Below are positions 51,707 to 59,483 of a DNA stretch of 64,000 nt, one piece after another (position 1 is the first letter of the stretch; the number at the start of each line of letters is the position of its first letter). The notes beneath the pieces are model-generated. The model did no database searches. It was not told the DNA's origin and saw only the letters and a list, made by a program, of their open reading frames with translations. Location of the stretch: NCBI RefSeq assembly GCF_000280905.1, contig NZ_ALAP01000070.1, positions 1-64,000 of the forward strand, given 5' to 3'. Made by a program: the position numbers and the translations under genes. This stretch comes from Streptomyces sp. AA1529. Its GTDB lineage: Bacteria > Actinomycetota > Actinomycetes > Streptomycetales > Streptomycetaceae.

Positions 51707-53362
51707 GTGACCGATGCTCCCTCCACCGGCGGACGGCTGAGCACCCGCCTCGCCGGTGTGCTGCCGACTCTGCGACTGCGGCTGGTCGTCGTCTTCGCGC
51801 TGGTGGCGCTCACCGCCGCCGTCTCCGCTTCGGGCATCGCCTACTGGCTCAACCGCGACGCGGTGCTCACCCGTGCCCAGAACGCGTCCCTCAACGACTT
51901 CCGCAAGGCGATGGAGGACAACGCGGGCAACCTGCCGCGCAAGCTGAGCTGCCAGGAACTGCGCGAGGCCGCCGCCAAGATGGCCCGCAGCTCGCAGAAC
52001 TACCAGGTGCTGCTCATCGACCGCACCGAGGACGGCAAGACCTGCGCCACGGCCTCCAACGAGGACGACTTCACCCTCGGCGACGTCCCCGGGCAACTGC
52101 GCAGGGCCGTCGCCAAGAAGCGCACCGTCGACGAGAAGAACAAGCACCCTTACCACCTGTACTGGCAGCGGATCACGCTGGACGGCGACCCGTACCTGGT
52201 GGGCGGCGCCAAGGTGGTGGGCGACGAGCCGACCCCCACCGGCTACCTGCTCAAGTCCCTGGGCCCCGAGCGCGACGACCTCAACTCGCTCGCCTGGTCG
52301 CTGGGGATCGCCACGGCGCTGGCCCTGATCGGCGCGATGCTGCTGGCCCAGGCGGCGGCGACCACCGTGCTGCGGCCGGTGCGGAGGCTGGGCGACGCGG
52401 CCCGCAGGCTGGGTGAGGGCAAACTGGAGACGCGGCTGCGGGTCTCGGGCACGGACGAACTGGCGCAGCTGTCCCGCACGTTCAACGACGCGGCCGCCTC
52501 GCTGGAGCAGCGCGTCGCCGAGCTGAGCGCCCGGGAGGCGTCCAGCAGGCGCTTCGTCGCCGACATGTCGCACGAGCTGCGGACCCCGATGACGGCGATC
52601 TCCGCGGTCACCGAGGTGCTGGAGGAGGAGCAGGAGAATCTCGACCCGATGATCGCTCCGGCCGTGCAGCTGGTGGTGAGCGAGACCCGGCGGCTCAACG
52701 ACCTGGTGGAGAACCTGATGGAGGTCACCCGCTTCGACGCGGGCACGGCCAAGCTGGTGCTGGACGACGTGGACGTCGCGGACCAGGTCACCGCCTGCAT
52801 CGACGCCCGCGCCTGGCTGGACGCGGTGGAACTGGACGCCGACCGCGGCATCATGGCCCGGCTCGATCCGCGCCGCCTCGATGTCATCCTCGCCAATCTG
52901 ATCGGCAACGCGCTCAAGCACGGCGGCTCCCCGGTGCGGGTCTCGGTGCGGACCCGGCGGCGGGAGGACGGCGCCGGAGTCGCGGGAGGCGGCGACGAGC
53001 TGGTGATCGAGGTCGCCGACCAGGGCCCGGGCATCCCGGAGGACGTACTGCCGCACGTCTTCGACCGCTTCTACAAGGCCAGCGCCTCCCGGCCGCGTTC
53101 CGAGGGCAGCGGTCTGGGCCTGTCCATCGCGATGGAGAACGCCCACATCCACGGCGGTGAGATCACCGCGCACAACGCACCCGAGGGGGAGGGCGGCGCG
53201 GTCTTCACCCTGCGGCTGCCCCGCGACGCCCGCCGGATCGCCGAGGAGCGGGAGGGCGGCGAGGAACGGGAGGACGGTGCCGGGCCCGCGGACGAAGGCG
53301 GGGGCGACTCCGACGACGCCCCACGCCGGGGTGCGGGACGGGACCAGGGGGGTGGCCGATGA
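51707..53362 (+). CDS. afsQ2: Sensor histidine kinase AfsQ2
   Basis: 551 residues. Helix 1 about 22-45, extracytoplasmic sensor domain about 46-190 (with C82 and C113), helix 2 about 195-216, HAMP, then HisKA with phosphorylated H289 in DMSHELRTP and HATPase motifs NLIGNALKHGG, ADQGPGIPEDV, GSGLGLSIA. It senses an outside signal and phosphorylates AfsQ1. GTG 51707 is chosen because helix 1 then starts near residue 20; the ribosome site is weak. The next gene starts in its stop (ATGA). Confidence 0.94.
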   Translation: MTDAPSTGGRLSTRLAGVLPTLRLRLVVVFALVALTAAVSASGIAYWLNRDAVLTRAQNASLNDFRKAMEDNAGNLPRKLSCQELREAAAKMARSSQNYQVLLIDRTEDGKTCATASNEDDFTLGDVPGQLRRAVAKKRTVDEKNKHPYHLYWQRITLDGDPYLVGGAKVVGDEPTPTGYLLKSLGPERDDLNSLAWSLGIATALALIGAMLLAQAAATTVLRPVRRLGDAARRLGEGKLETRLRVSGTDELAQLSRTFNDAAASLEQRVAELSAREASSRRFVADMSHELRTPMTAISAVTEVLEEEQENLDPMIAPAVQLVVSETRRLNDLVENLMEVTRFDAGTAKLVLDDVDVADQVTACIDARAWLDAVELDADRGIMARLDPRRLDVILANLIGNALKHGGSPVRVSVRTRRREDGAGVAGGGDELVIEVADQGPGIPEDVLPHVFDRFYKASASRPRSEGSGLGLSIAMENAHIHGGEITAHNAPEGEGGAVFTLRLPRDARRIAEEREGGEEREDGAGPADEGGGDSDDAPRRGAGRDQGGGR

Positions 53363-54213
53363 GCGACCGTAGGACCGACCGCACGAGGCCGGACACCACC
53401 CGGCGTCCCATCCCGGGTCCCACGCCCGAAGCCGCGCCGGCACCGGTCTCGGCGCCCGCGCCGCTCGCCGCGCCCGCGTCCCCGCGGCGCCGGGTGGCGG
53501 GAGGCCCGGTACCGGGCGCCGGACGGTGGCCCCTCCGGGGGCTGCGCCGCTGGGCGCCGGGGGCCCTGGCGCTGTCCCTCCTCGTGCCGCTGGCCGCCGG
53601 GTGCGGCATCCGGGCCACGTCGGTGCCGGTGGACGCGGGGGCCGCGCCGTCCCGGGTGGGCTGTGTGCTGCCGGACGACCGCAAGAGCCCGGAGGGCGGC
53701 GACGGAGCGTCCGTCGTCCGGGTCTACCTGGTGTGCGGGGCGCGTGTCTCGCCCGTCGAGCGGAAGGTGCGGATGCCCGGCGGACGCTCCTCGGCCCGGC
53801 GGCTGCCGGTGGCCCGGAAGCTGCTGGACGAGCTGCGGCAACGGCCGGAACCGGCGGAGGACACGGCGGGCTTCGAGACGGCCGTACCGCGCAGGCTGAC
53901 GGTCAGCGGTGGCACGGACGGCGACCCGGACGAGGCGCTGCGGCTGAGTGAGCCGCTGGAGGAGCTGCCGCCCTACGCGCTGGCGCAGATCGTGTGCACG
54001 TACGCGGACACCGCGGCGGCCGACGCCGAGGGCGGCGTGGTACTCGGCGGGCCCGCCGGTGGCCGTGCCACGGGCGGCGACGACGCCGTCAGCGAGGCGG
54101 AGGGTGCCGAGGGTGCCGACGGCCCGGCGCGCTCACCGCTGCGCCGCTACGAGTGCGGCACGTCGCTGCGCACCCACCCCCGGTCCGCCGAGTCGGCCGG
54201 CACCCAGGTGTGA
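53359..54213 (+). CDS. Lipoprotein of the afsQ operon
   Basis: 284 residues. Long Pro/Ala-rich N-terminus with basic residues, then a hydrophobic segment ending in the lipobox LAAGC (about residues 78-82). The mature part is Gly/Glu-rich and contains several cysteines (for example VGCVLP, LVCGAR, IVCTYA). It overlaps afsQ2 (ATGA) and is thus co-translated. Matches the lipoprotein gene that follows afsQ2 in S. coelicolor. A role in signal input to AfsQ2 is plausible but not shown by sequence. Confidence 0.88.
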   Translation: MSDRRTDRTRPDTTRRPIPGPTPEAAPAPVSAPAPLAAPASPRRRVAGGPVPGAGRWPLRGLRRWAPGALALSLLVPLAAGCGIRATSVPVDAGAAPSRVGCVLPDDRKSPEGGDGASVVRVYLVCGARVSPVERKVRMPGGRSSARRLPVARKLLDELRQRPEPAEDTAGFETAVPRRLTVSGGTDGDPDEALRLSEPLEELPPYALAQIVCTYADTAAADAEGGVVLGGPAGGRATGGDDAVSEAEGAEGADGPARSPLRRYECGTSLRTHPRSAESAGTQV

Positions 54214-54326
54214 GCGCGGCGCCGGGCACCCAGGGCACCCTGGTTGTCCGGGGTGGCCGAGGCGCAAGATGCGGGCGGGACGGGCGGGACGGTAGGGACA
54301 GGGCCGACAGTCGCTGGAACACGCGT

Positions 54327-54342
54327 GTGACAGAGCCTTGAC
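54327..54342 (+). promoter_or_regulatory. Near-match to AfsQ1 box
   Basis: GTGAC-N6-TTGAC; one mismatch (T for G) to GTNAC-N6-GTNAC, in the gap between the afsQ lipoprotein and vanZ genes. Confidence 0.35.
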
Positions 54343-54397
54343 CCGCTCAGGACACCGCGCCGGAACCGCGGCGGAACGGAAGGGCGTCTTCAGTGAC

Positions 54398-55150
54398 GTG
54401 CAGCGCCTAGGCCACGGCGGCCCGACCTCCGCCGCCTCCCGAATCCGCCTCGTGGGACTCCTCCTGCTGGCGGCGCATCTGTGTCTCGTCGGCTGGCTGA
54501 CGCTGCGCCCGCTGGCGGTGCCCTGGGTGACGCCGGCCCAGTTGCACCCGCTGGCCACCATCCGTACCGATCTGTCCGACGGTCCGCGCGCCGCGCTGAC
54601 GGGGATCGGCGGCGATCTGCTGCTGCTGGCGCCGCTGGGCGTCCTGCTGCCGCTCGCCACCGGGCGGCTGCACCGGGGGCTGCCGGGCACCGTGACCAGG
54701 ACCGTCTTCGCGGGCGCGATGCTCTCGGTCGTCCTCACCCTGGCGCAGTCGGGGGTGCCGGGGCACGTGGCCGATGTCGACGCGATGCTCCTGAACGCCA
54801 CGGGGGTGGCACTGACCGTCGGATTCGCCTTCCCGCCGCTGCGGCGCAGGCTGCGGCACCGGAGCGGCGGCACCGGCCGGGCCGACCGGCTCCGGACCGG
54901 ACGGCGGGGAACCGAGCGGCTCGGCGCGGAACTGCTCGGGGACGCCGGGGCCGCGGCCGGCCCGACCGGGGGCGGCCGGACCGGGGGCGCCGGGACCGCG
55001 GAGGTGCGGCTGACGGGCGGGCGGATGGCCGACCGGCTGTCCAGGGGAGCGGGCTCCGGGGGCACGGCACCGCGGGCCGGGCTCCGGCTGCGGGAGGGGA
55101 AGGCTCAGGGTCCGACCCCGAGAACGACCAGGGTCGGAACAGCCCCCTGA
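54398..55150 (+). CDS. VanZ-family membrane protein
   Basis: 250 residues from GTG 54398. Four to five transmembrane helices in the first 130 residues, with the family motif region GIGGDLLLLAPLGVLLPL and QSGVPGHVADVDAMLLNATG. The C-terminal 110 residues are Arg/Gly-rich cytoplasmic tail. VanZ-type proteins are linked to teicoplanin resistance and phospholipid topics, but most are of unknown function. The start is uncertain; TTG 54338 also opens this frame. Confidence 0.8.
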   Translation: MQRLGHGGPTSAASRIRLVGLLLLAAHLCLVGWLTLRPLAVPWVTPAQLHPLATIRTDLSDGPRAALTGIGGDLLLLAPLGVLLPLATGRLHRGLPGTVTRTVFAGAMLSVVLTLAQSGVPGHVADVDAMLLNATGVALTVGFAFPPLRRRLRHRSGGTGRADRLRTGRRGTERLGAELLGDAGAAAGPTGGGRTGGAGTAEVRLTGGRMADRLSRGAGSGGTAPRAGLRLREGKAQGPTPRTTRVGTAP

Positions 55151-55303
55151 GGGGAGGTTTCGCACCGTCTGTCCGGTCTACCGTCGAAAGCAGGACGTCA
55201 GCACACGCGGCGGCGGCCGGGGCGGCGCCCACAGGGCAACCGCCCGGCGCAGACGGCGCCACCGCGCAGCCGCACCGGACCGGAGAGCTAAGGAGCGTTC
55301 CAC

Positions 55304-55507
55304 ATGTCCACACTCGCCCGCCCCACCGAAGGCCGGATGATCGCCGGCGTGTGCGCCGCACTGGCCCGCAGGTTCGGCACCACACCCACCACGATGCGGG
55401 TGATCTTCCTCGTCTCGTGCCTGCTGCCGGGACCGCAGTTCCTGCTCTACCTCGCGCTGTGGATCCTCCTCCCGGAGGAGGGGCGCACGCACAGTTCCGC
55501 CTGGTGA
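55304..55507 (+). CDS. PspC-domain membrane protein
   Basis: 67 residues. Almost entirely one PspC domain: LARPTEGRMIAGVCAALARRFG and a hydrophobic stretch VIFLVSCLLPGPQFLLYLALWILLP. A minimal phage-shock-protein-type envelope-stress component. AAGGAG precedes ATG 55304. Followed by a long hairpin. Confidence 0.92.
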   Translation: MSTLARPTEGRMIAGVCAALARRFGTTPTTMRVIFLVSCLLPGPQFLLYLALWILLPEEGRTHSSAW

Positions 55508-55541
55508 TCGTCCGGTGGCGGCGCCGCAGCAGCGGCGGCAG

Positions 55542-55581
55542 CACGCGGCGGCGGGCACCCGAGGGTGTCCGCCGCCGCGTG
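55542..55581. terminator. Terminator between pspC and the secreted-protein gene
   Basis: 13-bp outer arms (55542-55554 and 55569-55581) with an inner CACCC-GA-GGGTG stem, between converging genes. Confidence 0.82.
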
Positions 55582-55622
55582 TGTGTCCCGGCCGCACCTG
55601 CCCGAGGGCAGGGACGCTTCGG

Positions 55623-56048
55623 TCAGTGCGAGCCGCCGACCGGCAGGGCGCTGCCCAGCGGCAGCCCGCCGATCATGCCGCCGCCGGGTGCGGAGCTCTT
55701 GCCCTCGACGGACTTCTGCGCCTGGCCGGCCACCTTCTCGGTGGCGTCCAGCGGGGTACCGGTGAGCGCGCCGGACAGCGCCTCCTGGGCGACACCGACC
55801 GGCTGCGAGAGCCCGCCCGGAAGGCCCTGGGTGGCCTCCTCGAGGGGGAGGCTCCCGAGGGTCTGCCCCGCGGTCTCGGCGAGCGGGCCCAGGGCCCGGC
55901 CACCGGCGCCGACCGCGTCGGTGCCGACCACGTCGGTGGGGGCACCGAGACCTTCGACGGGGAGCGCGGAGGCGGCACCGGCGCCCGCCACGACGACCGC
56001 CGCGCTCATCGCGGCGACACCCAGGGTCTTCTTGGCTACCTGCTTCAT
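55623..56048 (-). CDS. Small secreted protein
   Basis: 141 residues. Signal peptide about 1-28 (KQVAKKTLGVAAMSAAVVVAGAGAASA). The mature part is Gly/Ala/Leu/Pro-rich and may be loosely folded; no cysteines. I do not recognise a family beyond conserved Streptomyces secreted proteins. The upstream region carries a direct repeat and inverted repeat (56055-56133), a possible control region. ATG 56048 is preceded by GGACG at modest strength. Confidence 0.8.
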   Translation of the reverse strand: MKQVAKKTLGVAAMSAAVVVAGAGAASALPVEGLGAPTDVVGTDAVGAGGRALGPLAETAGQTLGSLPLEEATQGLPGGLSQPVGVAQEALSGALTGTPLDATEKVAGQAQKSVEGKSSAPGGGMIGGLPLGSALPVGGSH

Positions 56049-56060
56049 CAGTTTCTACGT

Positions 56061-56133
56061 CCTCGGAATGGGGGCTTGAGCAACCCGGAAAAGAGCTTGA
56101 GCAGCCCGGCGAACGTAGCCAGGAATTCCGAGG
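56061..56133. promoter_or_regulatory. Direct repeat nested in an inverted repeat, upstream of the secreted-protein gene
   Basis: GCTTGAGCAACCCGG (56074-56088) and GCTTGAGCAGCCCGG (56095-56109) lie 21 bp apart. They sit between CCTCGGAAT (56061-56069) and ATTCCGAGG (56125-56133). Could bind a regulator or form a leader hairpin. Confidence 0.5.
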
Positions 56134-56257
56134 GGCCGCAAACACCCCGGTGCTGCCGTAAGTCGCCGCCGCGCGGCGCTTTCCGGCTCCGTGCGGCACC
56201 GGCCCAGCCGCCCCGCACGGAGTGTGCGGCGACGACTGAACCGCTGGTCACAGGGGG

Positions 56258-57397
56258 TCAGCCGGGTGCGTCCTGGAAGAGCCACTCGGACTTCAGCGCG
56301 GCATAGCCGGGCTTGACCACATCGTTGATCATGGCGAGACGTTCATCGAAAGGAATGAACGCCGACTTCATCGCATTGACCGTGAACCACTGCATGTCGT
56401 CCAGCGTGTAGTCGAACGTCGAAACGAGGTGCTCGAATTCGCGGCTCATGCTCGTACCGCTCATGAGCCGGTTGTCCGTGTTCACCGTGGCGCGGAAGTG
56501 CAGCCGCCGGAGCAGGCCGATGGGGTGCTCCGCATAGGACGGAGCGGCTCCGGTCTGCAGGTTGGAGGAGGGGCACAGCTCCAGCGGGATGCGCTTGTCG
56601 CGCACGTAGGCGGCGAGCCGGCCGAGCTTCACCGAGCCGTCCGCGGCGACCTGGATGTCGTCGATGATCCGCACGCCGTGTCCCAGCCGGTCGGCGCCGC
56701 ACCACTGCAGGGCCTGCCAGATGGAGGGAAGTCCGAACGCCTCGCCCGCGTGGATGGTGAAGTGGTTGTTCTCGCGCTTGAGGTACTCGAACGCGTCCAG
56801 GTGGCGGGTCGGCGGGTGGCCCGCCTCGGCGCCCGCGATGTCGAATCCGACCACTCCGGGGCCGCTCAGGTCGCGGTAGCGGTTGGCCAGCTCGGCGATC
56901 TCCAGGGCGCGGGCGGCGTGCCGCATGGCCGTCAGCAGGGCGCCGACGCGGATCCGGTTGCCCGCGGCGCGGGCGCGGCGCTCCCCCTCGCGGAACCCCT
57001 CGTCGACGGCCTCGACGACCTGTTCGAGGGTCAGCCCGCCGAGCAGGTGCTGCTCGGGTGCGTACCGGACCTCGGCGTAGACCACGCCGTCGGCGGCCAG
57101 GTCCTCGGCGCACTCGGCGGCGACCCGGAAGAGCGCGTCGCGGGTCTGCATGACGCCCACCGTGTGGGTGAACGTCTCCAGATAGCGCTCCAGCGAGCCG
57201 GAGTCGGCGGACTCGCGGAACCAGACCTCCAGTTCGTCCGCGTCGGTCGCCGGGAGCGCGTCGTAGCCGGTCTCGCGGGCCAGCTCGACGATCGTCGCGG
57301 GGCGCAGACCGCCGTCGAGGTGATCGTGGAGCAGGACCTTGGGTGCCCGGTGGATCTGCTCCTTGGTGGGGACGGTGCTCGAAGATTCGCTTACCAT
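56258..57397 (-). CDS. add: Adenosine deaminase
   Basis: 379 residues. Converts adenosine or deoxyadenosine to inosine or deoxyinosine, feeding purine nucleoside phosphorylase. Zinc ligands H24 and H26 in LLHDHLDGG; HAGE and GHGVRI central motifs; catalytic SNLQTG. ATG 57397 lies 6 nt after the minus-strand -10 TACAGT (57404-57409), behind operator copy C, so it is probably leaderless and repressed with pnp and deoC. Confidence 0.95.
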   Translation of the reverse strand: MVSESSSTVPTKEQIHRAPKVLLHDHLDGGLRPATIVELARETGYDALPATDADELEVWFRESADSGSLERYLETFTHTVGVMQTRDALFRVAAECAEDLAADGVVYAEVRYAPEQHLLGGLTLEQVVEAVDEGFREGERRARAAGNRIRVGALLTAMRHAARALEIAELANRYRDLSGPGVVGFDIAGAEAGHPPTRHLDAFEYLKRENNHFTIHAGEAFGLPSIWQALQWCGADRLGHGVRIIDDIQVAADGSVKLGRLAAYVRDKRIPLELCPSSNLQTGAAPSYAEHPIGLLRRLHFRATVNTDNRLMSGTSMSREFEHLVSTFDYTLDDMQWFTVNAMKSAFIPFDERLAMINDVVKPGYAALKSEWLFQDAPG

Positions 57398-57410
57398 CAC
57401 GGCACTGTAG

Positions 57411-57426
57411 CTCCTACGCGCGTAGA
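57411..57426 (-). promoter_or_regulatory. Shared nucleoside-gene operator, copy C
   Basis: On the minus strand reads TCTACGCGCGTAGGAG, the same as copy A. Palindromic core 57414-57425. One base from the add -10 TACAGT. Also near the divergent hydrolase gene at 57484. Confidence 0.88.
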
Positions 57427-57483
57427 TCGCATGTGCTTTCCCAACTGCCTTACGTACGCGTGCGGCCGTGCCATTGTTGCGCC

Positions 57484-58338
57484 ATGGCTCAGCGAGCTTC
57501 GCCCGAGAGGGACTCACGACTGGGAAGGCCCCGCGGGGCCGTGGGAAGGGCCCCGCACGCCGCCGTCCTCGTCCTGCCGGGCGGCGGATCGCCCGGGGGC
57601 GCCCGCGGCGGAAGCGTGCTGGCGGCGGCCTCCGCGCTGCCGCTGGCGCGTCGGCTGGGGCGCGCGACCTCGGACGACGACCCCGTGGTCACCCACCTGG
57701 TGCACTACCGCAACGGCCGGCGGCACCGCCCCGGAGCGGACGCCGCACGCCGCACGGCGGACTGCGCGGCCGACGCGGAGGAGGCGGTCACCGAGGTGGT
57801 GCGGCGGTACGGCGACATCCCGGTGTGCCTCGTGGGCACCGATGTCGGCGCCCTGGCCGCACTGCGCGCCGCGGGGCACGAGGCGGTCGTCTCCGCCGTC
57901 GCCCTGGGGCCGCTGCTGCGGACGGCCCCGGACGGGCACCGGAGCGGGCCGGCGGAAGAGGACGGGCCCGCCGAGGGGAACGGGAGCGGATCCGCGGGCC
58001 GGAGCGGGGACGGCGCGGAGCCCGTGCAGCAGTTGCGCGGGCGTGACGTGCTGATCGTGCACGGGACGAACGACACCCGGTGCGACCCCGAGCTGTCCTT
58101 CCGCCTCGCGGAGCGCGCGAAGAAGGTCAACACCCGGGTGTGCCGCTTCGAGGTGCACACCGACGGACACGGCCTGCGCGGATACGCCGCCGAGGTCGCG
58201 GCGCTGACCGAGGACTTCGCGCTCGGCACGCTCTGCGGCCGCGATCTGTGCCGCCCGCTGACCGACGCGCTGGCCGCGCCGCCGCCGCTGGGGCTGCGGA
58301 TGCCGCTGGCGAGCGGTTTCGGCAAGAACCTGCGCTAG
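57484..58338 (+). CDS. Alpha/beta hydrolase-like protein
   Basis: 284 residues. Looks like an alpha/beta hydrolase (VLVLPGGGSPGG, TDVGALAALRAAG, IVHGTNDTRCDPEL), but the nucleophile region G-x-D-x-G (GTDVG) has D instead of Ser, so it might be inactive or a dehalogenase/esterase variant. ATG 57484 lies 6 nt after CATTGT (57472-57477). Divergent from add, sharing the operator-containing gap. Confidence 0.75.
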   Translation: MAQRASPERDSRLGRPRGAVGRAPHAAVLVLPGGGSPGGARGGSVLAAASALPLARRLGRATSDDDPVVTHLVHYRNGRRHRPGADAARRTADCAADAEEAVTEVVRRYGDIPVCLVGTDVGALAALRAAGHEAVVSAVALGPLLRTAPDGHRSGPAEEDGPAEGNGSGSAGRSGDGAEPVQQLRGRDVLIVHGTNDTRCDPELSFRLAERAKKVNTRVCRFEVHTDGHGLRGYAAEVAALTEDFALGTLCGRDLCRPLTDALAAPPPLGLRMPLASGFGKNLR

Positions 58339-58382
58339 TCGCAGCGCCGCTGGACCTGCCACCGCGCCTTCCGCGGCGGCAC

Positions 58383-58430
58383 CGGGCCCGTGCCCCGGGC
58401 CAGGGCCCAAGGCCCGGGGCACGGGGCCCG
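58383..58430. terminator. Terminator-like hairpin
   Basis: Long GC-rich inverted repeat (about 18 bp per arm, with a bulge) between the converging hydrolase and methyltransferase genes. Confidence 0.65.
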
Positions 58431-58511
58431 CTCCGGCGCGGCTGCGCGGGGGCGGCGGCCCACCGGGCGCGAGCGGCGGGCCGGCGCACGGCGGCCGGAC
58501 ACGGACCCCCT

Positions 58512-59483
58512 TCAGGCACGTACCGCCGTGTGCACGGTGGTCGCCGTCAGGAAGAAGACGTCAGGGCGGCGCAGGAGCCCCTCGGCGGCGGTGTCGTCGA
58601 GCAGGGTGTCGAGGGTGGCCAGATCCTCGGCGGAGAGGGCGTCCGCCAGGCTCTCGCGGAGACGCTCGACGCGGGCGCGCACATGGGCGCGGGCGACGGG
58701 GTCCAGCGGGGCCGGGAGATCGGTGAGGAAGGTGCGGCTGCCGGTGGGTGCGAGCCCGGCGGCGGCCAGCAGCGCGGGCCAGTCCTCCACGGTGCCGGTG
58801 TGATCGGGCAGTTCGGCGCGCATCGCGCTGAACCCGTCCTCCTCGGCGGCGTCCAGGCGCGCCTGCAGGCCGGGGCGCCCGACACCGATGTCGCGGGGCA
58901 GGAACCGGGTCGGCAGCCCGCCCTCGCGCACCGCCAGCACCCCGCCGGGGCGCAGCGCCGCGGCGAAGGTCTCCAGCGCGGCGCGCTGGTCCCCCAGGTG
59001 GTGGACGACGTTGCTGGTCCAGATGAGTTCGGCGGTCCCCAGGTCCGGCAGCGCGGCGGGGAGTTCGGCCGCGCGGGTGGTGATGCGGGCGGCCAGGCCC
59101 TCCCGTTCGGAGCGGGCCCGGGCCCGCTCCAGCAGCACGGGTGACCCGTCGACCGCGACGGTCTCGGCACCGGGGAAGGCGTGCGCGAGTGCGACGGTGG
59201 TGACCCCGGGGCCGCTGCCCAGGTCGAGGACGCGGGTGACGTCGAGCGGGCCGAGCAGGTCGTGCAGCCAGGCGGCGGCCTCCTCCAGGAACGGCGCCTT
59301 CAGTTCGGCCTCCCGTTCGAGATGCACGGCCAGCGCGTCCCAGTCGGGCTCGGTCCCGGTGCTCCCGGTGTGGCCGCCGGTCGCGGAGTGGCCGCCGTGC
59401 CCGGCGTGTCCGGCATACCCGGGGTGTCCGGGGTGTCCGGTGCGCGGGCCGGGGTGCTGGGGGCCGTGCGGATGGGGGGTCAT
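58512..59483 (-). CDS. SAM-dependent methyltransferase with His/Gly-rich N-terminus
   Basis: 323 residues. Class I methyltransferase: motif I VLDLGSGPG (85-93), acidic AVDGSP, and WTSNVVHHL for motif IV region. The first 43 residues are rich in H, G and P (HPGHPGYAGHAGHGGH), perhaps metal-binding or disordered. It starts in the stop of the LysR gene (ATGA, 59480-59483) and follows GAGGAG, so the two form an operon. Substrate unknown. Confidence 0.85.
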   Translation of the reverse strand: MTPHPHGPQHPGPRTGHPGHPGYAGHAGHGGHSATGGHTGSTGTEPDWDALAVHLEREAELKAPFLEEAAAWLHDLLGPLDVTRVLDLGSGPGVTTVALAHAFPGAETVAVDGSPVLLERARARSEREGLAARITTRAAELPAALPDLGTAELIWTSNVVHHLGDQRAALETFAAALRPGGVLAVREGGLPTRFLPRDIGVGRPGLQARLDAAEEDGFSAMRAELPDHTGTVEDWPALLAAAGLAPTGSRTFLTDLPAPLDPVARAHVRARVERLRESLADALSAEDLATLDTLLDDTAAEGLLRRPDVFFLTATTVHTAVRA

